Shown here piece after piece: positions 1 through 7,411 of a stretch of DNA of 64,000 nt. A program made the position numbers and the translations under genes. Location: assembly GCF_000383615.1 (NCBI RefSeq), contig NZ_KB911611.1:1-64000 (forward strand). Direction: 5' to 3'. This stretch comes from Streptomyces canus 299MFChir4.1 (GTDB taxonomy: Bacteria; Actinomycetota; Actinomycetes; Streptomycetales; Streptomycetaceae). The notes beneath the pieces were generated by a model. It was not told the origin of the DNA. It saw nothing but the letters and a program-made list of their open reading frames with translations, and did not search any database. Within the stretch, counting starts at the first letter, position 1. Each line of letters begins with the position of its first letter.

Positions 1-2
1 AA

Positions 3-302
3 GGCGCCGACATCCGCCGCTGGGCGAAGAAGCACAAGGTCGAGCTGTGCTTCACGCCGACCTACGCCTCGTGGGCGAACCCGATCGAGGCCCACTTCGG
101 GCCGCTGCGGCAGTTCACCATCGCCAACTCGAACTACCCCAACCACACGGTTCAGACCCGGGCCCTGCACGCCTACCTGCGGTGGCGCAACACCAACGCC
201 CGCCATCGCGACGTCCTGGCCGCCGAACGCAAGGAACGCGCCCGCATCCGCAGCGAAAAGGGCATCCGCTGGGGTGGACGCTCCCTCGCCACCGCAGCCT
301 GA
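3..302 (+). pseudogene. IS630-family transposase, C-terminal end
   Basis: The reading frame is open from the window edge to a TGA and gives 99 residues. It contains TPTYASWANPIEAHFGPLR, the region around the last acidic residue of the DDE catalytic domain of IS630-type transposases, followed by a basic tail (RKERARIRSEKGIRWGG). Only the C-terminal part lies in the window, so I cannot say whether the full gene is intact. It is followed directly by truncated metabolic genes, consistent with insertion-driven damage at this edge of the cluster. Confidence 0.8.
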
Positions 303-341
303 ACGACCCGGCGAACCTATGCGGTCAGAGCACTAGCCGCG

Positions 342-590
342 CAGCCGTGGACGCTCTCGACGTTGGAGCTGCTCATGCGGGAACTGAGGGTCCGCGCGGT
401 GAGCATCACGCGCTGGGCGACCCGCCCTGGGGATATCCGGGCCGCCGATCGGCGAGCCGCCCTCCAGATCGCCGCGCAGCATCCACACCTTCTCGCCGTT
501 CATCCCGCCTACCCGCTCGACGAGCTGCCGAGCGCCATCTCGGCGGCGCGGACCAGCGGCACCGGCACCGTGTTGCTCAAACTGACCTGA
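342..590 (+). pseudogene. Zinc-type alcohol dehydrogenase/quinone oxidoreductase C-terminal relic
   Basis: In frame, the segment reads WTLSTLELLMRELRVRAV and ends PAYPLDELPSAISAARTSG followed by GTVLLKL. This is the C-terminal substrate-domain signature of medium-chain dehydrogenases (a PLDEL..A motif before the final VLL strand). A full protein is about 320-350 residues; only about 80 remain and there is no nucleotide-binding fold upstream, where the IS630 end lies instead. It is therefore a truncated relic and probably not translated, although a TTG codon exists at 363. Confidence 0.6.
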
Positions 591-622
591 CCAAACCTGG
601 ACCGCAGGGGAGCAGTGACCTC

Positions 623-871
623 ATGGAATTCAAGACCATCGGCACCATCGGTGCGGGAGCACCAGCACAAGCCGTGGCCGCCCACGCGGCACGCGCCGGG
701 CACCCGGTGCTGGTCAGCAACAGCCGCGGCCCCAGCACACTCGGCGACGCCGCCGCCATCGGGCCCGGCGCCTCGGCGGCCACGTTCGAACTTGGCGCGC
801 TGCGGGAAGGCGGGGCGCTCATGCAGCTCGGCGGGCCGCTGAGCGGCAAGCACTTCTTGGTCCAGGGCTGA
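623..871 (+). pseudogene. NADPH-dependent F420-reductase-like gene with in-frame internal deletion
   Basis: The 82-residue product starts with a Rossmann segment (TIGTIGAGAPAQAVAAHAAR, then GHPVLVSNSRGPSTL) typical of the COG2085 dinucleotide-binding family. After GPGASAAT it jumps directly to FELGALREGGALMQLGGPLS, which in the family is the extreme C-terminus of a protein of about 210 residues. About 130 central residues are therefore missing without breaking the frame. The first glycine motif also reads GAGAPA rather than GxGxxG. A product may be made, but it lacks the substrate half. Confidence 0.65.
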
Positions 872-917
872 GGCCCGACCGACACCTCAAGAGACGAAGA
901 GGCAAAGGACACGGACG

Positions 918-1334
918 GTGGCAACAGATACTCAGACCTCGCGGACCGTGGCCGAGAAGTTCCTGGAGCGCCTCGGCAGGCAGGACCCCGACGGCATCCA
1001 GGAACTGTTTTCCGAGGAGATCGACTGGCACGTCCCCGGCAGTGACGCACTGCCCTGGACCGGGCGCCGTACCCGCCAGGAGGAGGTCGCGCCGTACTTC
1101 ACCACCATGTGGCCGCACTTCGCGCACGGCCAGAGCAAGGTCGTGCTGGAGCGCTTCATCGTCGACGGTGGTGACGTGGTGCTGCTGGCGGTCTTCACGC
1201 ACACCGCTGTGACCAGCGGCAAGCAGTTCACCACACCGGTGGCCATGCACCTGACGGTCGAAGGCGGCCGAATCGTTCGCATGCACCTGTACGAGGACAC
1301 ACTGACCGTCGCCGAGGCGTTCAACGTCGGCTGA
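918..1334 (+). CDS. SnoaL-like/NTF2-fold small protein
   Basis: This 138-residue protein has the NTF2-like (SnoaL) layout: an N-terminal helix with FLERLGRQDPDGIQELF, then EEIDWHVPG, and late strands GGDVVLLAVF and GGRIVRMHLYEDT. Family members act as small ketosteroid-isomerase-like enzymes, cyclases or ligand-binding proteins; the sequence does not tell which. The GTG start is preceded by an AAAGGA ribosome-binding site. It lies 46 bases after the deleted reductase, with which it may once have been co-transcribed. It appears intact, unlike its neighbours. Nothing ties it to the NRPS/PKS cluster. Confidence 0.7.
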   Translation: MATDTQTSRTVAEKFLERLGRQDPDGIQELFSEEIDWHVPGSDALPWTGRRTRQEEVAPYFTTMWPHFAHGQSKVVLERFIVDGGDVVLLAVFTHTAVTSGKQFTTPVAMHLTVEGGRIVRMHLYEDTLTVAEAFNVG

Positions 1335-1393
1335 GCGGAGGGCACTCAGGGACCCCGCGGCCCGGGGCGGCCGGGCCGGGCATGTACGCATAG

Positions 1394-1405
1394 ATAGGGT
1401 CAGCC
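1394..1405 (+). repeat. Left arm of 12-bp inverted repeat
   Basis: ATAGGGTCAGCC here is matched exactly, in inverted orientation, at 2659-2670 just after the serine recombinase stop. A third, shorter copy (ATAGGGTCAG) lies at 1788-1797 just upstream of the recombinase. The pair bounds about 1.28 kb and could be the ends of a small element or recombinase binding sites. Confidence 0.5.
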
Positions 1406-1824
1406 GAGACACGGCCGAAGCCGAAACGGAGAGCAGAACTCGCCCCCGGTCAATCGCTGCCGGTCAGCACGTTGGGGCGGTCGGCCTTCGGCGATGACTG
1501 CCGATCAGGTCCCCCAGCGATGCCAGGCCATCGGCCGGTGTCGCCATGTCGACCAGCGTGCCGCCCGCCGGGTCTGTCGCACTGGGGACTTGACCGGCGC
1601 CCACGAACTTTCGTCCCCCGCCGTGTTCCGCCGGTCTCCAACCTCCTCGCCCGGCTGAATGGTGTTCGCAAACGATCGTTTGCCGACAGGCAGGCGACGC
1701 GTCCAATGAACCTGTGCAATCCAGGGGTTCACGGCAGCGTGAATCCAATCAGATCCGATGGTGATTGCTGACAGGGTTTGACGACAGATAGGGTCAGATC
1801 CTCCCGTATGGAAGGGGCCCGCGA
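1406..1824. other. Non-coding stretch inside the recombinase element
   Basis: I find no convincing gene here. Several short frames are open on both strands, but none resembles a known family and they overlap one another. The notable signals are the 16-bp palindrome at 1668-1683 and the ATAGGGTCAG copy at 1788-1797. Confidence 0.5.
1668..1683. promoter_or_regulatory. 16-bp perfect palindrome, possible operator
   Basis: GCAAACGATCGTTTGC is a perfect 16-bp palindrome and is AT-richer than its surroundings. Palindromes of this size often bind TetR- or MarR-type repressors, but no such gene is adjacent, so the function is unassigned. Confidence 0.3.
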
Positions 1825-2664
1825 GTGTCGAACCTGGTCTACAAGCGGGTCTCGACCGACCAGCAGTCGACCGCCCGGCAGAACCTCGTCCTGTATGAGG
1901 CCGGCATTTAGGACCCAGTCGTCTTCGAGGAGGACCCGGGAACCTCCAGCCGCCTCCACCCGCTTCAGCGGCCGAAGTTCCGCGAACTGCTCACCTACGC
2001 GCGGCCGGGCGACCCTGTGCACGTCTCCGAGATGTTCCGCCTCGTGCGCGGCACCAGCCACATCCTCGATGCGCTCGACGTCCTCCACCGCGACCAGGTG
2101 GCGCTGCGTATCCACGACGGCGCGTTCTCCGCGATGAACCTCACCGCCCGCCATCCGCGCACCGGCGAGCTGCCGTCCACCGTGAAGTTCATGGTGCAGA
2201 CTCTCGCCGCCGCCGGCGAACTCCAACGCGACCTCCAGCGCGAGCTGACCTACGACGGGCTGCGAGCCGCCGAGGCCAAGGGCAGCAAAGGCGGGCGCCG
2301 CCCCGCCGTGGCGGCCGACAGGGCCGGCGCCGTCCGCACCGCGTACCTGGAAGGCCGCTCCATCGCCGCCCTTGCCCGCGAGCACGACGTCAGCCGCGGC
2401 GCGATCCGCACAGCCGTCGCCGACCTCCTGCCCAACCACACCGCCGTTGAGGAGGATGCCCCCGCGCCGGAGCTGCCGGTCACCCTCGATATACCCGGCA
2501 AGGTCGCCGACTTCCTCCGCGCCACCCAACTGGACCCCGCCGAGCGGGCCGCGCTCGACCAGGGGATGACCGTACGGCGCGGCCAGGGCTACACCCTGCG
2601 CGTCAGCGCCGTCCCCGCCGTGCACCGACCCCCGTCATCCGATGCCCCCTGGAAACGTGGCTGA
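1825..2664 (+). pseudogene. Serine recombinase/resolvase with premature TAG
   Basis: From GTG at 1825 the frame reads VSNLVYKRVSTDQQSTARQN, the catalytic-serine N-terminus of resolvase/invertase-type serine recombinases. It hits an in-frame TAG at 1909-1911 (codon 29) and then continues in the same frame for about 250 codons. That stretch has PKFRELLTYARPGDPVHVSE, then a helix-turn-helix tail (GRSIAALAREHDVSRGAIRT) typical of resolvase C-termini. A single nonsense codon therefore separates the catalytic serine from the rest. Without readthrough the gene is dead. The 12-bp inverted repeat flanks it. Confidence 0.75.
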
Positions 2665-2670
2665 CCCTAT
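2659..2670 (-). repeat. Right arm of 12-bp inverted repeat
   Basis: GGCTGACCCTAT is the exact reverse complement of the arm at 1394-1405. It overlaps the last codons and stop of the recombinase pseudogene. Confidence 0.5.
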
Positions 2671-2828
2671 TTTCGTGGCGCCGTGTGACCGGACGGAGGC
2701 CGTAACGGCGGTAATTGCTGATGTCCGCGACAGACCGTCCACCGGACCATGAATCCGGCGGAGGATCAAGAAGGTGGCGCCATTGACAGATCCACCGCGT
2801 TCTCTCGTTGAATTGAGGTGGATGTGCC

Positions 2829-3320
2829 ATGGACGTTGGCGGTAAGAGTCAACTGCGTCCCACTGTCGAGCAGGAAGATCTCTGGTACGCCCGGCAATCC
2901 GCCCCGGCCGGTCCGACAACGAGAGCGATCGTCGAGACAGCGGCCGCACGTGTCCGCTCAACCCAAGACGACGGTACCTCGCAAACGGTGAAGGACCGGC
3001 GGCTGTCCGACGCGATCCAACCGGCCACATCCCGCGGACGACTTCGGCAAGGACCAGGCCCACTGGGCCGAGCGGTTCGCCGACCAGCCCGCAGTCGTCT
3101 CACTCGCCGGACGGACGGCGCAGGTGTCGCACCACATCCCGCGGGACGGGACACGTCAGCGGCGAGGCAGCCGGCCGTCTGCGGGTTCCGGTGCGTGAAA
3201 GCGGGCGTTGGCCCGTCCTCGCCGCTGACGCCGAGCCCCGACGTACCGCGCGCGGGGCCCGGACCACTGCGCCCTCGTCCGGATGCAGTTCGACGACATG
3301 CCCTGAACCGTTGAGCCAGG
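2829..3320 (+). pseudogene. Decayed NRPS condensation-domain fragments
   Basis: Three pieces in different frames resemble parts of a condensation domain. The first, from ATG 2829, has SQLRPTVEQEDLWYARQSAP, like the C-domain opening motif (xxLTxxQxxLWf). The second, near 3040-3110, reads DDFGKDQAHWAERFADQPAV, like the mid-domain yW...L region. A third near 3265-3305 may be the end. Frameshifts and deletions separate them and no HHxxxDG motif survives. It sits just upstream of hmaS, so the cluster may have lost an NRPS module here. The homology is read by eye and is moderate. Confidence 0.45.
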
Positions 3321-3440
3321 TGGGCCCGTCCGACCGTCCGGCTGCGGTAACACGCAGCGGAAGGCCGCTCCCCATGACTCCCGCTCGCGCATGTCATGTG
3401 TGAGCGGAAGGACAACCGACTCCGCAAAGGAAGATCTGCC

Positions 3441-4490
3441 ATGAGCGCATTCGACGAACTCCACGTCGACCACGTCGGCCTCGCGGTCGGTGATCTCGCC
3501 CGAGCAACCGAACTTTTCACGACCGGCTATGGGCTGAGCGTCCAGCCCCGAGCCGCGAACGCGCCCCTGGCGGACGGCGTGCGCACGGTCGCCCTGCGCA
3601 GGAAGGACATCCGTATCGTCCTGACCGAGGTTCGTCATGCTGACCACCCGGCCGCGGCATTCGTCCAGCAGCACGGGGACGGTGTGTTCGATATCGCGCT
3701 AGGCACGCCGGATGCCGGGTCGGCGTTCAGCGAGGCGGTACGGCGCGGTGCGCGGCCGGTGGCCGCGCCGGCGGAGCACGACGGCGTGGTCACGGCGTCC
3801 GTGACCGCGTTCGGCGACGTGACGCACACCTTCGTCCAACGCCCCTCGCAACCGGACGATGTCCGTCCTGCGGAGTCCGGACACGACCTCGGCCTGCACA
3901 CGATCGACCACTTCGCGGTATGTCTGGAGCCGGGCCATCTCAAGCCCACGGTACGGTTCTACGAGACCGTACTCGACTTCAAGACGGTCTTCACGGAGCA
4001 CGTCGTCGTAGGCGCCCAGGGGATGAACTCCACCGTCGTCCAGAGCCGGTCCGGCGCAGTGACGCTCACCCTCATCGAGCCCGACCTGTCCAGGCGCCCC
4101 GGCCAGATCGACCAGTTCCTCAAGGACCACGGCGGGGCGGGAGTGCAGCACATCGCGTTCGCCACCGATGACATCGTGCGGGACGTGGGTCTCCTGAGTG
4201 GGCGGGGCATCGGATTTCTGACGACGCCCGGCGCCTACTACGACTTGGTGCCGGGCCGGCTGCGGCCCGTCCAGCACTCCGTGGACCAGCTCCGGGCGCT
4301 GAACATCCTGGTCGATCAGGACCAGGACGGCCAGCTCCTGCAGATATTCACTCGGTCCACGCACCCTCGCGGCACCCTGTTCTTCGAGGTGATCGAGCGG
4401 CTGGGCGCCCGTACATTCGGCAATGGCAACATCAAGGCGCTGTACAGCGCCGTCGAGCTGCAGCAAACCCGGGATGAGGCAGCGAGGTGA
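3441..4490 (+). CDS. hmaS: 4-hydroxymandelate synthase (HmaS)
   Basis: This non-heme iron oxygenase converts 4-hydroxyphenylpyruvate, O2 and Fe(II) to 4-hydroxymandelate, the first committed step to 4-hydroxyphenylglycine. The 349-residue protein has two VOC-fold halves (LHVDHVGLAVGDLARATELF at the N-terminus; HTIDHFAVCL near residue 153). The iron ligands expected for the HPPD/HmaS family are visible: His in IDHFAV, His in VQHIAFATDD and Glu in LFFEVIERLG. Sequence alone separates HmaS from the catabolic HPPD weakly, but translational coupling to hmo and the presence of hpgT and pdh decide for HmaS. The ATG at 3441 has an AAAGGAAG ribosome-binding site, so an upstream in-frame extension is unlikely. 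Confidence 0.9.
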   Translation: MSAFDELHVDHVGLAVGDLARATELFTTGYGLSVQPRAANAPLADGVRTVALRRKDIRIVLTEVRHADHPAAAFVQQHGDGVFDIALGTPDAGSAFSEAVRRGARPVAAPAEHDGVVTASVTAFGDVTHTFVQRPSQPDDVRPAESGHDLGLHTIDHFAVCLEPGHLKPTVRFYETVLDFKTVFTEHVVVGAQGMNSTVVQSRSGAVTLTLIEPDLSRRPGQIDQFLKDHGGAGVQHIAFATDDIVRDVGLLSGRGIGFLTTPGAYYDLVPGRLRPVQHSVDQLRALNILVDQDQDGQLLQIFTRSTHPRGTLFFEVIERLGARTFGNGNIKALYSAVELQQTRDEAAR

Positions 4491-5593
4491 ATGAGCCCGA
4501 CCGGGGCAGGGACCACGGTCCACTGATCTGTGTGGCGGACGTCGAACGGCTGGCAGCCGAGCGGCTGCCGGCCGAGGTGTGGGATTTCGTCGCGGGCGGC
4601 AGCGGTGACGAGTCGGTCCAGGCCGCCAACCGGGCGGCACTGGACCTGGTACGTCTGGTGCCCCGGGCTCTCACCGGAGCCGGCACCGCCAAGACTTCCG
4701 GCCAACTGCTCCTCGCCGACACAGCGATGCCGGTTGTGGTGGCACCGATGGCCTATCAGCGGCTGCTGCATCCGAACGGTGAACTCGACGCGGCACGGGC
4801 CGCTCGGACCGCCGGCGTTCCCTACGTGATCCCCATGCTGAGCAGCTACCCGCTGGAGGAGATCGCCGAGGTCGGCGGAACCATCTGGTTCCAGATGTAC
4901 TGGCTGCGGGACCGCGGTCTGCTGCTCGACCTCGTCCGCAGGGCGGAACACGCCGGGTGCGAGGCGCTCGTCGTCACCGCCGACGTCCCTGTCATGGGCC
5001 GTCGGCTGCGCGACCTGCGCAACGGCTTCGCGCTGCCCGCGTCCGTGACCGCCGCCAACCTCGGAGCCGAGGCGGTCACGGCGACGCATACCCGAAGGAG
5101 CGGAACCTCGGCGGTGGCCACCCACTCGGCCACCGCCTTCGACCCGACCGCTGACTGGGCGGACGTGGAATGGCTGCGCGGGCACACGGATATGCCCATC
5201 GTCCTCAAGGGCATCCTCGACCCTCGGGACGCCGTCCGGGCGGCGGAACTCGGCGCCGAGGCCGTTGTCGTGTCCAACCATGGCGGCCGCCAGTTCGCGG
5301 GCGCGGTGCCGAGCATCACGGCGCTGCCGCCGGTGCTTGACGCCGTGCAGGGACGCTGCGCCGTGCTGCTCGACAGCGGTATCCGCTCCGGTACGGACGT
5401 CCTGCGGGCCCTCGCCCATGGCGCGGCCGGTGTCATGTACGGCCGACCCGTGCTGTGGGGCCTGGCCGCGGATGGCAAGGCGGGCGCCGGCCTCGTGTTG
5501 GATCTGCTCCACACCGAGCTGCGGGAAGCGCTCACGCTGTGCGGCTGCGACAGCCTCGCCGCAGGCCGAGACCTGACCGTCATGCCGGCCTGA
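4487..5593 (+). CDS. hmo: 4-hydroxymandelate oxidase (Hmo), FMN-dependent
   Basis: The 368-residue flavoprotein of the glycolate oxidase/mandelate dehydrogenase family oxidises 4-hydroxymandelate to 4-hydroxyphenylglyoxylate, the second step to Hpg. The FMN-binding TIM barrel is complete: ALVVTADVPVMGRR, VLKGILDPRDAVRAAELGAE, the catalytic-base motif VVVSNHGGRQ, LLDSGIRSGTDVLRALAHGA and GRPVLWGLA. The GTG start overlaps the hmaS stop (GTGA), so the two are translationally coupled. A strong terminator follows at 5828-5858. The amination step is encoded about 20 kb away by hpgT on the other strand. Confidence 0.9.
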   Translation: MNEPDRGRDHGPLICVADVERLAAERLPAEVWDFVAGGSGDESVQAANRAALDLVRLVPRALTGAGTAKTSGQLLLADTAMPVVVAPMAYQRLLHPNGELDAARAARTAGVPYVIPMLSSYPLEEIAEVGGTIWFQMYWLRDRGLLLDLVRRAEHAGCEALVVTADVPVMGRRLRDLRNGFALPASVTAANLGAEAVTATHTRRSGTSAVATHSATAFDPTADWADVEWLRGHTDMPIVLKGILDPRDAVRAAELGAEAVVVSNHGGRQFAGAVPSITALPPVLDAVQGRCAVLLDSGIRSGTDVLRALAHGAAGVMYGRPVLWGLAADGKAGAGLVLDLLHTELREALTLCGCDSLAAGRDLTVMPA

Positions 5594-5827
5594 TATCTGG
5601 CCCGCCACTCAATGGAGAGCCAGGCAGAGCATGGGGGTCATTCGGGGCGGCCCCCTCACACCGGGTGCCGGGTCGGCGCCGTCGGCATCATCCAGGGCCG
5701 CCGTCCAAGCACGACCTTTCGCGCACAGGACTTGTGCTTCCCACCACGGCCGATCCAATCATGGCCTGGTCTTCGCGCCGGCCGGTCCCGTAGATGAACC
5801 TGTGGCCTTGCACCGCGACAGGGGCCC

Positions 5828-5858
5828 GAGGGGGTCTGCGAGTGTGGCAGACCCCCTC
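5828..5858 (+). terminator. Strong hairpin terminator after hmo
   Basis: GAGGGGGTCTGC (5828-5839) pairs perfectly with GCAGACCCCCTC (5847-5858) around a 7-base loop, giving a 12-bp GC-rich stem about 235 bases after the hmo stop. It is the likely end of the hmaS-hmo transcript. The 5594-5827 stretch before it holds no recognisable gene. Confidence 0.7.
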
Positions 5859-5875
5859 ATGGTGTTGCAGGCGGG

Positions 5876-6530
5876 TTGAACTGCCGGCGGCTGGATGTGA
5901 CGCGGTTACGCGGACCTTTGGCTGGACTGGCGTTCCCCCGGGCCGCGGACGGGCGGATCGTCCTGGAGGTGGACGTCGGCAACTGGCTGCGGCCGGAGTC
6001 GATGTCGGCAACTGGCTGCGGCGGCACGCGAATAGCAGCACGGACCGGCTGTTCCGCCACACCTATGGCCGGGGAAAGGCTCGGCCCAGATGATCCCTGG
6101 CCGGCCCTACCCGTTCGTAGCGGCTTTGGCGGGCGGACCTCATGGACCACCATCCTGAATGTGATCTGGCTCCATCCCTGTGACGACGAGAGCACCGTCA
6201 CGGCGGCCCAGATCCGGGAGGTGGTCCAGCGGTTATGCGTGGCGGGCAGTGACTTTCCTGCTCTGCGACCTGCCTGTCGAACTGTTGGGGCGGCTGCGGT
6301 CGGACCGTGTCATGTACTTCCCGCCGCGGGAGAGGGCCGCGTTGCCCCGTCCCAGCGACCTGGCAAGCGCGGGCACAAACCCAAGCGCGGAGCGGAGCGC
6401 AAGTCCGAGGACTCCGCCACCTGGCCCGCCCCCTGCAACCGTCACGGTCACGGAGACCACCCGTTAGGCGGTGCTGCCCGTCAACATGGTCAAAATCGCG
6501 GAGACGGGGAGGTGAGCGCGATGGGGCGTC
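5876..6530 (+). pseudogene. Shattered transposase (IS701-like) remnant
   Basis: Pieces in all three forward frames line up in order with a Streptomyces transposase of the IS701-like type. They are LAFPRAADGRIVLEVDVGNW; RLFRHTYGRGKARP; IPGRPYPFVAALAGG; DESTVTAAQIREVVQRL; and LLCDLPVELLGRLRSDRVMY. Frame changes between the pieces show several indels. A short direct duplication (GTCGGCAACTGGCTGCGG, at about 5976 and 6006) interrupts the first segment. It is non-functional and lies between the hmo terminator and the convergent thioesterase. Confidence 0.65.
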
Positions 6531-6600
6531 CCGGCCGCCGGGCGAACGGGCACGACCAGACCCCGACGCCGCCGGCCGCGGAGACCGGGGGCTTCGAGGG

Positions 6601-6632
6601 GGTGAGGCCGGGGCGGGAGTCCCGGCCTCACC
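6601..6632 (-). terminator. Hairpin terminator for the minus-strand NRPS/PKS operon
   Basis: GGTGAGGCCGGG (6601-6612) pairs perfectly with CCCGGCCTCACC (6621-6632) across an 8-base loop, only about 18 bases beyond the thioesterase stop. It is the likely end of the long minus-strand transcript. Confidence 0.7.
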
Positions 6633-6649
6633 GCACTCGGGGTGAGGGT

Positions 6650-7411
6650 TCAGGCGGCCAGCACAGCCGCTACCGACGCCGGGTCGTCACGGAAGTAGAA
6701 GTGACCGCCGGGGAAGGCGTGCCGGCGTACCGTCACGCCGCTGTGCAGGTCCCACGCGCCGAGTTGGTCCAGGGTGAGGCTGTCAGCCTCACCGCCGAGT
6801 ACGACGAGCGGCACCGGGAGCGCCCTGGATTCCTGGTACCGGTAGTTCTCCAGCAGGGCGAAGTCGGCGCGAAACGCGGGCAGCAGCACCGCCAGCAGGT
6901 CGCGGTCGGCGGCGATCTGGGGCGGGATGCCTCCGTAGCGCTCGTTCAGGACCGCGACCAGTTCCTCGTCCGGCAGGCCGGACAGCGGAGCCTCGGGGCG
7001 CGGCAGGTGAGGGGCCGGGAACGCCGAGACGACGAGCCGTTCAGGCAGAGGCAGGCCGCGGGCGGCCAGTTCGCGCGTCACCTCGTAGGCGACCAGCGCA
7101 CCGAGGCTATGGCCGAAAAGGTCGTAGGGGGCGACGAACTCCGTCTCCGCGAGCAGGGCGCGCACCACGGCATCCATGTCGGTCAGGGCCGGTTCGGCGA
7201 CGCGGCTGCCGCGTCCCGGCAGGCAGATGCCGTAGATCTGGGTGCCGGGCAGGTACTGACCCCAGCGGACGTACTCGCCCGGGAGCCCGCCCGAGTGGGG
7301 GAAGCAGTACAGATGGCGCTCGGTGTTCGTCGTGGTGGGACGACCGTTCAGCCAGGGATTGCGCCGAGCGGGAGCGACGCCGAGGGGCGGGGCGGGAAGG
7401 GACGTGGTCAT
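6650..7411 (-). CDS. Type II (editing) thioesterase
   Basis: The 253-residue alpha/beta hydrolase belongs to the external thioesterases of NRPS/PKS clusters, which clear stalled or mis-primed acyl groups from carrier proteins and occasionally release product. The family landmarks are present: LYCFPHSGGLPGEYVRWGQY near residue 34, the nucleophile motif DLFGHSLGALVAYEV, an aspartate in VVLGGEADSLT and the catalytic His in PGGHFYF. The ATG overlaps the PKS stop (ATGA). No TE domain ends either PKS or the large NRPS, so this protein might also take part in release; that is an inference. Confidence 0.88.
   Translation of the reverse strand: MTTSLPAPPLGVAPARRNPWLNGRPTTTNTERHLYCFPHSGGLPGEYVRWGQYLPGTQIYGICLPGRGSRVAEPALTDMDAVVRALLAETEFVAPYDLFGHSLGALVAYEVTRELAARGLPLPERLVVSAFPAPHLPRPEAPLSGLPDEELVAVLNERYGGIPPQIAADRDLLAVLLPAFRADFALLENYRYQESRALPVPLVVLGGEADSLTLDQLGAWDLHSGVTVRRHAFPGGHFYFRDDPASVAAVLAA

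Noticed and set aside
1450..1771. Several overlapping short open frames on both strands
   Set aside because: None has a ribosome-binding site with a recognisable product, and they contradict one another in frame.
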